DNA from: Flavobacterium cyclinae
GTDB lineage: Bacteria > Bacteroidota > Bacteroidia > Flavobacteriales > Flavobacteriaceae
Length of the DNA: 64,000 nt
Assembly: GCF_021172145.1 (NCBI RefSeq)
Contig: NZ_CP089095.1
Coordinates: forward strand, 2,852,001 to 2,916,000
Direction of reading: 5' to 3'
The position numbers were made by a program, and so were the translations under genes. Shown one piece after another: positions 8,958 through 19,143 of this stretch; positions within the stretch are counted from its first letter, which is position 1; each line of letters starts with the position of its first letter. A model generated the notes under the pieces. That model saw only the letters and a program-made list of their open reading frames with translations, made no database searches and was not told the origin of the DNA.

Positions 8958-10394
8958 TTACTGCCCTTGACCTAATGAATATCCCGGAACTTCATCAAAC
9001 TCATATAAGTTTTCTGTTTTTATAACATCAATTTTAGCATCTAAAGCTCTTGATAACAAAGCTATAATTCCGTTTTTAAACATTAATTTTCCATTTGTAG
9101 GTTTAAATCTACAACGCCAATGATCCGTACAATATGTTTCTTCGAAACCATTTGGCCACACTTTAATTCCTCGATTAGTAATCATGGTTAAGTGTTTGTT
9201 CTCAGAATTTATACTTTGCATTATTGCTGCTAATTCATTTGGATTAGTACCTTCCCAGTGAACGAATAAATCAACTCCAACTAACTCTTTGTTCTTTTTA
9301 GGTTTCTTCACATATTTTGGAAGATTTAGAGTTGTTTCTTTTGCATAAGAAACAGGTTTAAGTTTTGAAGGTGTTTTTCCTAAGTTGGAAATTACGGCTT
9401 GAGCAAACTCTTTAGTCCCTACTTTTTCTTTACTAATTCCTTCTTTATAGATGTCATATGTATGAATTCCATCTTCAATAGTTTTTAACCATGCATTTTG
9501 TACTTTTTCTGCTACTTCACCTTGTCCTATGTGATTTAACATCATAATTGCACCTCCTAACAAACCTGAAGGATTGGCTAAATTTTGGCCAGCACGTCTT
9601 GGGGCTGATCCATGAATAGCTTCAAACATAGCACATTCTTCTCCAATATTTGCGGAACCCGCTAATCCAACAGAACCTGCTATTTGTGCCGCTATATCAG
9701 ACAAGACATCACCATAAAGATTTAAAGTTACAATTACATCAAAAACCTCTGGTGTATCGGCCATTTTTGCTGCTCCAATATCAATAATCCAATGTTCGTT
9801 TTCAATCTCTGGATATTCCTTTGCAATTTCGTCAAAAACTTGATGGAATAACCCATCTGTTTGCTTCATGATATTATCTTTAGTAAAACACGTTACTTTT
9901 TTTCTACCATACACTTTTGCATATTCAAAAGCATATCTTATAATTTTTTCACAACCTGGTCTACTTATTAGTTTCAAACATTGCACCACTTCATCTGTTT
10001 GTTGATGTTCAATTCCGGCATACAAATCTTCTTCATTTTCCCTAATAATTACAATATCCATATTAGGATGCTTTGTTTCTACAAATGGATGTAAACTCAT
10101 ACAAGGTCTTACATTAGAATATAAACCCAAAAATTTTCTAGTGGTTACATTTAAACTCTTGTATCCTCCTCCTTGAGGTGTTGTAATTGGAGCTTTTAGA
10201 AAAACTTTATTTCTTCTAATAATATCCCAAGACTCATCTGATATTCCTGAAGTGTTTCCTGCTAAATACACTTTCTCACCAACTTCAATCTCATCGATTT
10301 CAATTTTGGCTCCAGCTGCTTTAATAATCTCAAGAGTGGCATCCATAATTTCTGGACCAATTCCATCTCCTTTTGCTACCGTAATTCTAGTCAT
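8958..10394 (-). CDS. icd: NADP-dependent isocitrate dehydrogenase, long form
   Basis: This 478-residue enzyme oxidatively decarboxylates isocitrate to 2-oxoglutarate in the TCA cycle. The fold of beta-decarboxylating dehydrogenases is clear: GDGIGPEIM at the N-terminus, the substrate loop SLNVTTRKFLGLYSNVRPC, the arginine-containing IIRENEEDLYAG, the metal-binding aspartates in LNLYGDVLSDIAAQIAGS, and the cofactor segment EAIHGSAPRRAGQN. Residues about 340-478 form a C-terminal extension found in the Thermus-type long isocitrate dehydrogenases and absent from the E. coli enzyme. The cofactor assignment to NADP rests on the relatives of this subgroup. It is a single-gene unit with its own terminator. 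Confidence 0.93.
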   Translation of the reverse strand: MTRITVAKGDGIGPEIMDATLEIIKAAGAKIEIDEIEVGEKVYLAGNTSGISDESWDIIRRNKVFLKAPITTPQGGGYKSLNVTTRKFLGLYSNVRPCMSLHPFVETKHPNMDIVIIRENEEDLYAGIEHQQTDEVVQCLKLISRPGCEKIIRYAFEYAKVYGRKKVTCFTKDNIMKQTDGLFHQVFDEIAKEYPEIENEHWIIDIGAAKMADTPEVFDVIVTLNLYGDVLSDIAAQIAGSVGLAGSANIGEECAMFEAIHGSAPRRAGQNLANPSGLLGGAIMMLNHIGQGEVAEKVQNAWLKTIEDGIHTYDIYKEGISKEKVGTKEFAQAVISNLGKTPSKLKPVSYAKETTLNLPKYVKKPKKNKELVGVDLFVHWEGTNPNELAAIMQSINSENKHLTMITNRGIKVWPNGFEETYCTDHWRCRFKPTNGKLMFKNGIIALLSRALDAKIDVIKTENLYEFDEVPGYSLGQGQ

Positions 10395-10589
10395 ATCTAT
10401 TTATTTTAAGATTTATGATGCAAATCTCTAAAAAATATTATATAAATTTTTATTTATATATTTAATAAAAAAGATAAAATATTTTTATGTTAAAATAAAA
10501 ATTACATATTAAGTAGAAAAAAATATTTTTATTTAAATAGCATTATATACTTTTATAATGAAATATCGTTATATAACTAAAATCTAAAA

Positions 10590-12044
10590 ATGAAATTATA
10601 TTTACTAACAGCTACCCTATTTTTCTCATCTTTATTAATTGGACAAAACAAAATCATTTTAATTTTTAAAAAAAGTAGTTATCACTTTGAAGAAACTTCA
10701 GGATTTAAAAGAATGAATTCGTTGATAAATTATTCAGAATACAATTCATACAGAGAAACATATCTTTTACCAAATAACAAAGAAAAAAACGACACAATAC
10801 AACTTAATATTGAATCAGATAAGATTTTTTTAATCCATAATTGGAAAGAATTGAATAAAAGTTCGAGAGTGATTTTATACGCAAATGATATAGTAGAAAT
10901 TGATTACGAGAATGGATTTCCGAATTTTAATATATTAAATCGTGAAGTAAAATCATTTGATTTGAACCTAGAACACGAATTAAATTTAAGTTTTCCAATT
11001 GATAATTTTGGCTTTTTTCAAACCAATAAAAGAAGTCGAAATTCAAAAGAAGAAAAAGAATATAAAACTGAATTGAGCAACTTTATTCAAAATTCAAAAA
11101 CAAAACTAGAAGATGCTTTGAATTCGGGTAAAATTTCAAAGGAAACTTTTGAAACGCAATTGAATTACATCACTTTTTATACCTTAAACACAGACACAAA
11201 AACAAATTTTTCTGATTATAAAATCAATCTTAAAAAAGAAGAATTAATTTGGTTAAAATCATATCGTTATTTCTTAGAGCTGTATGTTAAAAACGAGTTC
11301 AAAATAAAGAAATACGAAAAAGAGATTAAAGATTTTGAATTAAAAACGGCAAATAACAAAACCAAAACTAAAGATGTTAGTATGCAATATGATGATTATG
11401 AAGATGGTTTTAAAAAAATTGAAGAATCAAATTTGTTTTCTTCAAAAGCAAAAGAATATTTATTGTTTGTTTATTTAAATCGAATTGCAAAATCAGATCC
11501 TCAAAAATTATCAACTTACATTACACTATTTAAAAAACACTCCAACGACAAAATATTAATTGAAGGTTTTGAAAAAGCATTTTTAGTAGATATTGAAGCT
11601 TTAAAACAAAACACCACTGACGTTATTTTATACGACGAAAATAAAAAAGCGACTACATTATCAGCAGTGATTGATGCTAACAAAGGAAAGATAATATATA
11701 TAGATTTTTGGGCGAGTTGGTGTGCTCCTTGTAGAGCTGCACTTCCAAGTTCAAGAAAACTTCATGAGCAATATGAGGAAAAAGAAGTGGTTTTTTTATA
11801 CTTATCTACAGATTCAAATTTTGAGGCTTGGAAAAAAGCTAATCAATATGAGAAATTACTAGAAAATAGCTATGTTATCATTAATCCAAAGACCTCTGAA
11901 TATTTAAAAAATCTAGCAATTGATTTTATTCCCCGTTATGTATTATTAAATAAAAATGGAGAGATTTCGAATTCAAAAGCTTCTTCTCCTGATTCAAAAA
12001 AAATTGAACAAGAACTAGACAACTTATTAAGTGCTAAAAATTAA
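10590..12044 (+). CDS. TlpA-like thioredoxin-fold protein, secreted
   Basis: This 484-residue protein has a signal peptide (MKLYLLTATLFFSSLLIGQ, without a lipobox Cys), a Lys/Asn/Glu-rich, largely helical region of about 310 residues without a family I can name, and a C-terminal thioredoxin fold with the redox motif WCAPC (Cys378 and Cys381) and the cis-Pro segment IDFIPRYVLL. It is likely a periplasmic thiol-disulfide oxidoreductase. The architecture resembles the long TlpA/ResA-like proteins common in Bacteroidota. It stands alone between opposing genes, and its stop overlaps the end of the convergent DedA gene by 4 nt. Confidence 0.85.
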   Translation: MKLYLLTATLFFSSLLIGQNKIILIFKKSSYHFEETSGFKRMNSLINYSEYNSYRETYLLPNNKEKNDTIQLNIESDKIFLIHNWKELNKSSRVILYANDIVEIDYENGFPNFNILNREVKSFDLNLEHELNLSFPIDNFGFFQTNKRSRNSKEEKEYKTELSNFIQNSKTKLEDALNSGKISKETFETQLNYITFYTLNTDTKTNFSDYKINLKKEELIWLKSYRYFLELYVKNEFKIKKYEKEIKDFELKTANNKTKTKDVSMQYDDYEDGFKKIEESNLFSSKAKEYLLFVYLNRIAKSDPQKLSTYITLFKKHSNDKILIEGFEKAFLVDIEALKQNTTDVILYDENKKATTLSAVIDANKGKIIYIDFWASWCAPCRAALPSSRKLHEQYEEKEVVFLYLSTDSNFEAWKKANQYEKLLENSYVIINPKTSEYLKNLAIDFIPRYVLLNKNGEISNSKASSPDSKKIEQELDNLLSAKN

Positions 12045-12724
12045 TTTTGAGATTTTCTTTTAGCTTTAATTGCCTTCATTATTAAAGGAAAAGAAGTTAT
12101 CGCAATTAATATTAAGATAATCGTTTCGATGTGTTTTTTTAAATCGATACCAAATTCTTCATTAAAGAACCCGTATAAATAATGTCCTGCAAATACTAAA
12201 AGAAAAGACCAAAGCAAAGAACTTAACACATTATAAAGCATGAATTTACTTTTTTCCATGTGAACAATTCCGGCTATAATTGGCACAAATGTTCTCACAA
12301 TTGGAAGAAAACGAGCAAATATGATGGCTTTACCTCCGTGTTTTTCGAAGAAAGCTTGCGATTCGTACAAATATTTCTTTTTGAAAAAGAAACTATCTTG
12401 TTTATTGTATAAAAACTGACCACTAGTGGCACCAAACCAATATCCAAAAATATTACCTAGCGTAGCGGCAGTAGCAATTAATAAGGATAAAATGGTAACA
12501 TTAGACAAATCACTTGGAATCATAAAAAAAGTTTCTACCAATTCCCTACTGTAAATTCCCGAAAGAAATAGCAAGCTATCGCCTGGTAAAAAGAAACCTG
12601 CAAATAATCCTGTCTCTGCGAAAACAATAAATAGCACCATGTAAATCCCAATAGGAATTCCACCAACTTCCATTGTTATGTAAAACTCTGGATTAAAAAG
12701 TTTTGTCCAATGAAAATTATCCAT
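12041..12724 (-). CDS. DedA-family membrane protein
   Basis: This 227-residue integral membrane protein carries the DedA/SNARE-associated (VTT) domain signatures: the re-entrant segment FFLPGDSLLFLSGIY, the Gly-rich stretch NIFGYWFGATSGQ and the basic motif ARFLPIVRTFVPIIAG. DedA proteins are implicated in envelope homeostasis and lipid carrier (undecaprenyl phosphate or phospholipid) flipping; the exact substrate here is inferred only. The ATG lies 1 nt beyond the stop codon of the symporter gene, so both are in one operon. Confidence 0.93.
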   Translation of the reverse strand: MDNFHWTKLFNPEFYITMEVGGIPIGIYMVLFIVFAETGLFAGFFLPGDSLLFLSGIYSRELVETFFMIPSDLSNVTILSLLIATAATLGNIFGYWFGATSGQFLYNKQDSFFFKKKYLYESQAFFEKHGGKAIIFARFLPIVRTFVPIIAGIVHMEKSKFMLYNVLSSLLWSFLLVFAGHYLYGFFNEEFGIDLKKHIETIILILIAITSFPLIMKAIKAKRKSQN

Positions 12725-12725
12725 T

Positions 12726-13988
12726 TTATGCTAATTTATTAACTGATTTTGCTACAATCATGGAAACCGCTGCATCACCTGTAACATTTACGGTTGTTCT
12801 ACACATATCTAATGGTCTGTCGATAGCAAAAATTAAGGCCAAACCAGCTTCAGGAATACCTGCTTGTGCTAATACAATTACAAGCATTACCATACCAGCT
12901 CCAGGAACAGCTGCACTACCAATAGAAGCCAAAGTTGCGGTAACAATAATACCTAATTGGGTTGCAAAATTTAAATCCATTCCAAAAGACTGCGCAATAA
13001 ATACGGCAGCTACTGCTTGATACAAACTTGTACCGTCCATGTTTATAGTTGCACCAATTGGTAAAACAAAACTGGCTACTTCATCATCTACACCTAAATT
13101 ATCAACAGTTCTTTCCATAGTAACGGGTAAAGTTGCAGCACTAGAACTTGTGGAAAAAGCTAATAATTGCGCTGGAGAAATTCCGTTGAAAAAGAATTTT
13201 GGGCTTCTATTTGTAAATACTCTAACAATTAACAAATAAACCCCAATCATTAGACACAATCCTAAAAGAACCGTTAAACCATACATACCAAGTGCTTTAA
13301 ATAAATCCAAACTTGGCGATTCGGCAACAATTGCGGCTAATAATGCGAAAACTCCAAACGGAGAAAACAACATGATTAAATCAATCATTTTTAAAATAAC
13401 TTCATTAAAGCTATCGAAAAAATCTTTAACTGGTTTTGATTTTTCTTCTGGAATTAAAATCATGGCGATTCCAAATATCACTGCGAAGAAAATTACTTGC
13501 AACATATTACCATTATCTGAAGAGGCTTTCACAATATTATCTGGCACAATATCGATTAAGGATTGTAATGGACCAACTTCACTTTGCTTTGCAGCAGCTT
13601 CAATTTTAGAATTGGCATCAGCTGTATAATTAGCTACTAATTCAGTTCTGGTTTTTTCTGAAATATAACTCCCTGGTTTGATAAGATTTACCACTACTAA
13701 TCCTATAGAAACCGCAAAAATTGTTGTTAAAACATACAAACCTATGGTTCTTCCACCCATTTTAGATAATTTAGAAATATCTTTTAAATCAGAAATTCCT
13801 TTGATTAATGACGCTAAAATTAAAGGTACAGCTATTAATTTTAATAAGTTGATAAAGATAGTTCCGAAGGGTTTTACCCAATCAACGATTAAATCTTTAC
13901 CCCATTCAAATTGTATCAATAAAAAAGCAAATAATACTCCAAATACCATTCCTAGTAAAATTTGCCAATGTAGCGCCAGTTTTCTCAT
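12726..13988 (-). CDS. Dicarboxylate/amino acid:cation symporter (DAACS)
   Basis: This 420-residue transporter belongs to the glutamate/C4-dicarboxylate symporter family (GltP/DctA/GltPh). The hallmark motifs are present: the serine-rich hairpin STSSSAATLPVTM, the NMDGT motif in helix 7 (TINMDGTSLYQAV), the second hairpin loop region (IGSAAVPGAGMVML) and the substrate-binding helix 8 (FAIDRPLDMCRTTVNVTGDA) containing the Asp and Arg that bind the substrate. It imports glutamate, aspartate or C4-dicarboxylates with Na+ or H+; the Arg in CRTTVNV position suggests an acidic amino acid but this is not decisive. I used the ATG at 13988; a TTG three codons upstream is less likely. Confidence 0.93.
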   Translation of the reverse strand: MRKLALHWQILLGMVFGVLFAFLLIQFEWGKDLIVDWVKPFGTIFINLLKLIAVPLILASLIKGISDLKDISKLSKMGGRTIGLYVLTTIFAVSIGLVVVNLIKPGSYISEKTRTELVANYTADANSKIEAAAKQSEVGPLQSLIDIVPDNIVKASSDNGNMLQVIFFAVIFGIAMILIPEEKSKPVKDFFDSFNEVILKMIDLIMLFSPFGVFALLAAIVAESPSLDLFKALGMYGLTVLLGLCLMIGVYLLIVRVFTNRSPKFFFNGISPAQLLAFSTSSSAATLPVTMERTVDNLGVDDEVASFVLPIGATINMDGTSLYQAVAAVFIAQSFGMDLNFATQLGIIVTATLASIGSAAVPGAGMVMLVIVLAQAGIPEAGLALIFAIDRPLDMCRTTVNVTGDAAVSMIVAKSVNKLA

Positions 13989-14073
13989 TTTTTGCAAAAT
14001 ATTTTAGATTGTGAAAATAGTCATATTTTTTGAAAAAATTACTACATTTAGCTTCGTTTTAAATTTAATCAAC

Positions 14074-15975
14074 ATGAAAAATTACATTTTTTTAATTTTC
14101 AGCATGATAAGTATGAGTATACTAGCACAACAAAACTTAACTCCCGAAACCTTATGGCAATTAGGAAGAGTTACCCCATTAGGAATTTCAAAAGATGGAA
14201 AACTTTTAATTTATAAAGTGGGAACGCCTTCTGTTGAAGAAAATAAAATCAATTCAAAATATTACACTATTCCTGTTCAAGGTGGAAATGCTACTTTGGT
14301 GGAAGATTACAAATCGCTTTTAGCAGATAAGAATGTTTCACCTGATGGAAAACATTTTTTATCATCAAAAGAAGTAAAAGTTGAAAATCTGCTAGGAAAA
14401 GACCTTTATCCAGAATTATCTAAAACCACAGCTCAAGTGTATACTGGTTTGGATTATCGTCATTGGGACACTTGGAACGATGGAACTCACAACCACGTTT
14501 TTTATTCGGAAAATAAAAAAGATGCGATTGAAATAGATATTATGCCAAACGAACCTTATGATGCACCTCAAAAACCTTTTGGTGGTGATGAAGATTACAT
14601 TTGGTCACCTGATGGAACAAAAATTATCTACGTTTGTAAAAAGAAAGCCGGAACTGCTTACGCAACCAGCACCAACACCGATTTATATGAATACGATTTA
14701 ACAACCAAAACCACAAAAAATCTTACTGAAAGCAATTTAGGTTACGACACTGCTCCTCAGTTTTCACCAAAAGGAGATTTGACTTGGCTGCAAATGAAAC
14801 GCGATGGTTATGAAGCAGATAAAAATGACATTATTGTTCGCCTTAAAGGAATAGATATTAATTTAACAGCTGGATGGGATGGAACTGTAGATAGTTATAC
14901 TTGGAGTGCCGATGGAAAAAAAGTGTATTTCATTGCGGCAACAAAAGGTACTAAACAACTTTTTGAAGTTAATTTTCCGGGGCTAACTAAAATTGCTATT
15001 AGAGTAACACAATTAACTGATGGTGATTTTGACGTAAACGGAATTGTTGGTTTTTCAGGAACTTCAGTATTAGTAACTCGTAATGATATGAATCATGCTC
15101 CGGAAGTATATTCGTATGATTTAGCAAAGAAAACTTGGAAACAAATTACAAAAGTAAACGATGAAGCTTATGCTAAAATCGCTTCTTGTAAAACAGAAAA
15201 ACGTTGGGTTACAACTACCGATGGTAAAAAGATGTTGGTTTGGGTAATTTTACCTCCAAATTTTGATAAAACTAAAAAATACCCAACCCTTTTATACTGC
15301 CAAGGTGGACCACAAAGTGCGTTGACACAATCGTATTCTTTCCGTTGGAATTTCCAATTAATGGCTTCGCAAGGTTATGTAATTGTAGCGCCAAATCGTA
15401 GAGGAATGCCAGGTCATGGAACCGCTTGGAACGAACAAATTTCAGGAGATTGGGGCGGACAAGTTATGGATGATTACCTAGCCGCTATTGATGATGTAGC
15501 AAAAGAATCATACGTAGACAAAAACCGTTTAGGAGCTGTAGGTGCGAGTTATGGTGGTTACTCTGTATTTTATTTAGCTGGAATTCATAAAGATCGTTTC
15601 AAAACATTTATTGCTCATGCTGGTATTTTTAATACTGAAAGTATGTATGGAACTACGGAAGAAGTGTTCTTTACGAATTGGGATTCTGGTGGTGCATATT
15701 GGGAAAAAGACAATGCAACTGCTCAAAAAACATATAACGAATTCAATCCAATTAAGTTAATCAACAACTGGAACACGCCAATTTTAATTATCCAAGGAGG
15801 AAAAGATTACCGTGTACCAATTGGACAAGGTCAAGAAGCTTTTCAAGCAGCACAATTAAAAGGAATTAAAAGTAAATTCTTATTGTTTCCAGATGAAAAC
15901 CATTGGGTATTAAAACCACAAAATGCATTAGTTTGGCAAAGAGAATTTTTTAGTTGGTTGAAAGAAACACTTTAA
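14074..15975 (+). CDS. S9 family prolyl oligopeptidase-like peptidase
   Basis: This 633-residue protein has a signal peptide (MKNYIFLIFSMISMSILAQ), an N-terminal beta-propeller with WD/TolB-like blades (DYIWSPDGTKIIYV, SYTWSADGKKVYFI) to about residue 370, and a C-terminal alpha/beta hydrolase. The nucleophile is Ser492 in GASYGGYS; the Asp is likely in QGGKDYRVP and the His in DENHWVL. It probably cleaves oligopeptides in the periplasm, like dipeptidyl/acylaminoacyl peptidases of family S9. An in-frame ATG at 14011 exists, but the ATG at 14074 begins a normal signal peptide and is preferred. Confidence 0.93.
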   Translation: MKNYIFLIFSMISMSILAQQNLTPETLWQLGRVTPLGISKDGKLLIYKVGTPSVEENKINSKYYTIPVQGGNATLVEDYKSLLADKNVSPDGKHFLSSKEVKVENLLGKDLYPELSKTTAQVYTGLDYRHWDTWNDGTHNHVFYSENKKDAIEIDIMPNEPYDAPQKPFGGDEDYIWSPDGTKIIYVCKKKAGTAYATSTNTDLYEYDLTTKTTKNLTESNLGYDTAPQFSPKGDLTWLQMKRDGYEADKNDIIVRLKGIDINLTAGWDGTVDSYTWSADGKKVYFIAATKGTKQLFEVNFPGLTKIAIRVTQLTDGDFDVNGIVGFSGTSVLVTRNDMNHAPEVYSYDLAKKTWKQITKVNDEAYAKIASCKTEKRWVTTTDGKKMLVWVILPPNFDKTKKYPTLLYCQGGPQSALTQSYSFRWNFQLMASQGYVIVAPNRRGMPGHGTAWNEQISGDWGGQVMDDYLAAIDDVAKESYVDKNRLGAVGASYGGYSVFYLAGIHKDRFKTFIAHAGIFNTESMYGTTEEVFFTNWDSGGAYWEKDNATAQKTYNEFNPIKLINNWNTPILIIQGGKDYRVPIGQGQEAFQAAQLKGIKSKFLLFPDENHWVLKPQNALVWQREFFSWLKETL

Positions 15976-16033
15976 AAATTCAAGGGCAAATACAAATTCA
16001 ACATGAAAATAAAAACTAGAAAGTAATAACTAA

Positions 16034-16064
16034 AAAAAGCGATTTCAAATTGAAATCGCTTTTT
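16034..16064. terminator. Bidirectional terminator between the S9 peptidase and accC
   Basis: A perfect 15-bp inverted repeat (AAAAAGCGATTTCAA and its complement, one central base) has A and T runs on both sides. It sits between the convergent stop codons at 15975 and 16070 and can serve both strands. Confidence 0.85.
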
Positions 16065-16069
16065 GCTAT

Positions 16070-17419
16070 TTATTCTTGAGGATCTTTCATTACAAAAGAT
16101 TCCATGAATTTTGTAGTATAATTTCCAGCCACATAATCTGGTTCGTCCATTAATTGTCTGTGGAATGGGATTGTCGTTTTGATTCCTTCGATTACGAACT
16201 CATCTAAAGCGCGCTTCATTTTGTTGATTGCTTCTTCTCTAGTTTGAGCAGTCGTAATTAACTTAGCAATCATAGAGTCATAATTTGGTGGAATTGTATA
16301 TCCAGCGTAAACATGTGTATCTAAACGTACTCCGTGTCCTCCTGGTGCGTGTAAAACCGTAATTTTACCTGGCGAAGGACGGAAATCATTATAAGGATCT
16401 TCAGCGTTAATACGACATTCTATAGAGTGTAATTGTGGATAATAATTTTTACCCGAAATTGGCACACCTGCTGCTACTAAAATTTGCTCACGAATTAAAT
16501 CGTAATCAACTACTTGCTCCGTAATAGGATGTTCTACTTGGATACGAGTATTCATTTCCATGAAGTAGAAATTTCTGTGCTTATCCACTAAAAATTCAAC
16601 CGTTCCAGCACCTTCATATTTGATATACTCTGCTGCTTTAACCGCTGCTGTTCCCATTTTCTCACGTAATTCATCCGTCATAAATGGAGAAGGCGTTTCT
16701 TCAGTTAATTTTTGGTGACGACGTTGAACTGAACAATCTCTTTCCGAAAGGTGACATGCTTTACCATACGAATCTCCTACTACCTGAATCTCAATATGAC
16801 GAGGTTCTTCGATAAGTTTTTCCATATACATCCCATCGTTCCCGAATGCTGCGGCAGCTTCCATACGTGCGCTTTCCCAAGCTTTTTCAAGCTCTTCTTC
16901 TTTCCATATAGCACGCATTCCTTTACCTCCACCACCAGCAGTAGCTTTCATCATCACTGGATAACCAATTTTCTTTGCTACTTTTTTTGCTTCTTCAAAA
17001 GATTCTAAAATTCCTTCAGAACCAGGTACACAAGGTACTCCTGCTTCTAACATCGTTGACTTTGCCGTAGCTTTGTCACCCATTTTTTCAATCATTTCAG
17101 GAGAAGCTCCAATAAATTTAATCCCATGTTCTTGACAAATCTTAGAAAATTTAGCATTTTCAGATAAGAATCCGTATCCTGGGTGAATAGCATCTGCATT
17201 TGTAATTTCTGCAGCTGCTATAATATTTGACATTTTTAAGTATGACAAGTTACTTGGAGGTGGTCCTATACAAACCGCTTCATCAGCAAATTTTACGTGC
17301 AAACTATCTGCGTCTGCTGTAGAATAAACTGCAACGGTTTTAATTCCCATTTCTCTACAGGTTCTAATTACACGAAGTGCAATTTCTCCTCTATTGGCAA
17401 TTAATATTTTTTTAAACAT
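16070..17419 (-). CDS. accC: Acetyl-CoA carboxylase, biotin carboxylase subunit
   Basis: This 449-residue ATP-grasp enzyme carboxylates the biotin of AccB with bicarbonate and ATP, the first half of malonyl-CoA synthesis. It shows the biotin carboxylase N-domain ([20 protein letters not shown]), the Gly-rich ATP lid [12 protein letters not shown], the catalytic stretch [13 protein letters not shown] and the metal-binding [15 protein letters not shown]. An upstream in-frame ATG at 17446 would add nine residues including part of a repetitive spacer, so the ATG at 17419 is the better start. The gene follows fabH and accB on the same strand; the carboxyltransferase genes accA and accD are not in the window. 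Confidence 0.97.
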   Translation of the reverse strand: MFKKILIANRGEIALRVIRTCREMGIKTVAVYSTADADSLHVKFADEAVCIGPPPSNLSYLKMSNIIAAAEITNADAIHPGYGFLSENAKFSKICQEHGIKFIGASPEMIEKMGDKATAKSTMLEAGVPCVPGSEGILESFEEAKKVAKKIGYPVMMKATAGGGGKGMRAIWKEEELEKAWESARMEAAAAFGNDGMYMEKLIEEPRHIEIQVVGDSYGKACHLSERDCSVQRRHQKLTEETPSPFMTDELREKMGTAAVKAAEYIKYEGAGTVEFLVDKHRNFYFMEMNTRIQVEHPITEQVVDYDLIREQILVAAGVPISGKNYYPQLHSIECRINAEDPYNDFRPSPGKITVLHAPGGHGVRLDTHVYAGYTIPPNYDSMIAKLITTAQTREEAINKMKRALDEFVIEGIKTTIPFHRQLMDEPDYVAGNYTTKFMESFVMKDPQE

Positions 17420-17428
17420 GTACTTTAT

Positions 17429-17468
17429 AATTAGACAATTAGACAATGTGTCAATTAGACAATTATGA
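17429..17468 (-). repeat. 8-bp tandem repeat upstream of accC
   Basis: On the plus strand the unit AATTAGAC occurs at 17429, 17437 and 17453, with diverged units at 17445 (AATGTGTC) and 17461 (AATTATGA), so five units stay in an exact 8-bp phase. The array lies in the 92-nt spacer between accB and accC and ends 9 nt before the accC start codon. Confidence 0.8.
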
Positions 17469-17511
17469 AGCGAAATAATTTTCGACTTCTAACCTCTAAT
17501 TTCTAACTTTA

Positions 17512-18000
17512 TTAAGATGGATCAACTAAGAATAAAGGTTGATCAAATTCAACAGGAGAAGCATCATCTACTAAAACTTTTACGATTTTACCAGAAACTT
17601 CAGATTCGATTTCGTTGAATAATTTCATTGCTTCAATTACACAAAGCACATCTCCTTTTCCAATGGTTGAACCTACTTCTACAAACATTGGTTTGTCTGG
17701 AGCTGGTTTTCTATAGAAAGTACCAATAATTGGCGATTTTACTGTAACATATTTTGAATTGTCATCTGCTGCTGGTGCCGCCGCTGGTGCTGCCGGTGCT
17801 GCAGCATTTGCTACAACTTGTGGAGCCGCAACCTGAGGAGCTGCTGCCATAGGCATGTGTTGTACATAAGTTGTAGTACTTTCTGTACCTTCAGCAGTAG
17901 TTTTTATGGTGATTTTAAAATCGTCCATTTCTAATTTTACTTCTGTAGCACCTGATTTTGCTACAAATTTGATTAGGTTTTGAATCTCTCTAATATCCAT
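17512..18000 (-). CDS. accB: Acetyl-CoA carboxylase biotin carboxyl carrier protein
   Basis: This 162-residue protein carries the biotin that shuttles carboxyl groups between AccC and the carboxyltransferase. An N-terminal domain (about 1-45) is joined by an Ala/Pro/Val-rich flexible linker (about 50-80) to the biotinyl domain. The biotinylation motif EAMKLFNE places biotin on Lys126; the usual AMKM is AMKL here, which is common in the family. It begins 23 nt after the fabH stop codon, consistent with one operon. Confidence 0.97.
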   Translation of the reverse strand: MDIREIQNLIKFVAKSGATEVKLEMDDFKITIKTTAEGTESTTTYVQHMPMAAAPQVAAPQVVANAAAPAAPAAAPAADDNSKYVTVKSPIIGTFYRKPAPDKPMFVEVGSTIGKGDVLCVIEAMKLFNEIESEVSGKIVKVLVDDASPVEFDQPLFLVDPS

Positions 18001-18023
18001 AATATTTGATTTAGTTAAGTTTG

Positions 18024-19022
18024 TTATTTTTTAGTGTAAGCCCATTTTAAATAGATAGCTCCCCATGTAAATCCGCCACCAAAAGCAGCAAATACAATGT
18101 TATCCCCTTTTTTCAATTGGGTTTCAAAATCTGATAATAATAAAGGTAGGGTTGCCGAAGTAGTATTTCCGTATTTTTGAATGTTAATTAAAACTTTAGA
18201 TTCATCTAATCCCATTCTATTTGCAGTAGCATCAATAATTCTTCTATTAGCTTGATGTGCTACTAACCAGTTAATATCATCATGAGATAAATTATTACGC
18301 TCCATGATTTTTTCACTAACATCTGCCATTCCAGAAACAGCATATTTGAAAACGGTTTTTCCATCTTGGAATACAAAATGTTGTTTGTTTTTAACCGTTT
18401 CTTCTGAAGGAGGTAAAATAGAACCACCTGCTTCAATTTTTAAGAACTCCCTTCCGATTCCATCACTTTTTAAGATTTCATCCTGAAGTCCTAAACCATC
18501 TGTATTGGGTTCAAATAATACCGCTCCTGCTCCATCTCCAAAGATGATACAAGTTGCTCTATCAGTGTAATCGATAATCGATGACATTTTATCAGAACCA
18601 ATTAATAAAACTTTTTTATATCTACCTGAAGCGATGTACGCTGCAGCTGTTGACATTCCATAAAGAAAACTTGAACAAGCAGCTTGTAAATCATAAGCAA
18701 ATGCATTAGTTGCTCCAATTTCTGTTGCCACATAAACTCCTGTTGATGCTACTGGCATATCTGGAGTTGCTGTTGCCATAATTAACAAATCTATCTCTTT
18801 AGGATCTAAATTGGCTTTTTCTAATAGATTTTGAGCGGCTTTAATTGCCATAAATGAAGTTCCTTTTCCTTCTTCTTTCAACAATCTTCTTTCTTTAATT
18901 CCTGTACGAGTGGTTATCCATTCATCATTAGTATCTACTAATGTTTCTAACACTTGATTCGACAAAACATAATCAGGAACATAAGCTCCAACTGCCGTAA
19001 TTGCTGCTGTTATTTTATTCAT
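18024..19022 (-). CDS. fabH: Beta-ketoacyl-ACP synthase III
   Basis: This 332-residue thiolase-fold enzyme condenses acetyl-CoA (or a branched primer) with malonyl-ACP to start fatty acid synthesis. The catalytic triad is visible: Cys116 in DLQAACSSFLYG, His in VAHQANRRI and Asn in KYGNTTSATLP. Flavobacteria make mostly iso-branched fatty acids, so a branched-chain primer preference is likely but not provable here. It lies upstream of accB and accC and downstream of rpmF, an arrangement that places initiation and malonyl-CoA synthesis together. Confidence 0.96.
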   Translation of the reverse strand: MNKITAAITAVGAYVPDYVLSNQVLETLVDTNDEWITTRTGIKERRLLKEEGKGTSFMAIKAAQNLLEKANLDPKEIDLLIMATATPDMPVASTGVYVATEIGATNAFAYDLQAACSSFLYGMSTAAAYIASGRYKKVLLIGSDKMSSIIDYTDRATCIIFGDGAGAVLFEPNTDGLGLQDEILKSDGIGREFLKIEAGGSILPPSEETVKNKQHFVFQDGKTVFKYAVSGMADVSEKIMERNNLSHDDINWLVAHQANRRIIDATANRMGLDESKVLINIQKYGNTTSATLPLLLSDFETQLKKGDNIVFAAFGGGFTWGAIYLKWAYTKK

Positions 19023-19143
19023 CTTCGATTAATTTTTCTTTTCAAATTTTTAAAATTTAAAAAGTGGTGGAAATTACAAAAAAAATTTCAAACGAATCCT
19101 ATTCGAAATGTAGAATTACAAACTCGAATAGGTATTTAACAAA

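Noticed and set aside
12703..14007. Several plus-strand open frames opposite the symporter gene
   Set aside because: They are shadows of a strongly conserved DAACS transporter and have no family of their own.
17429..17468. Possible CRISPR-like or attachment-site repeat
   Set aside because: Units are 8 bp and contiguous without spacers, and no cas or integrase gene is near.
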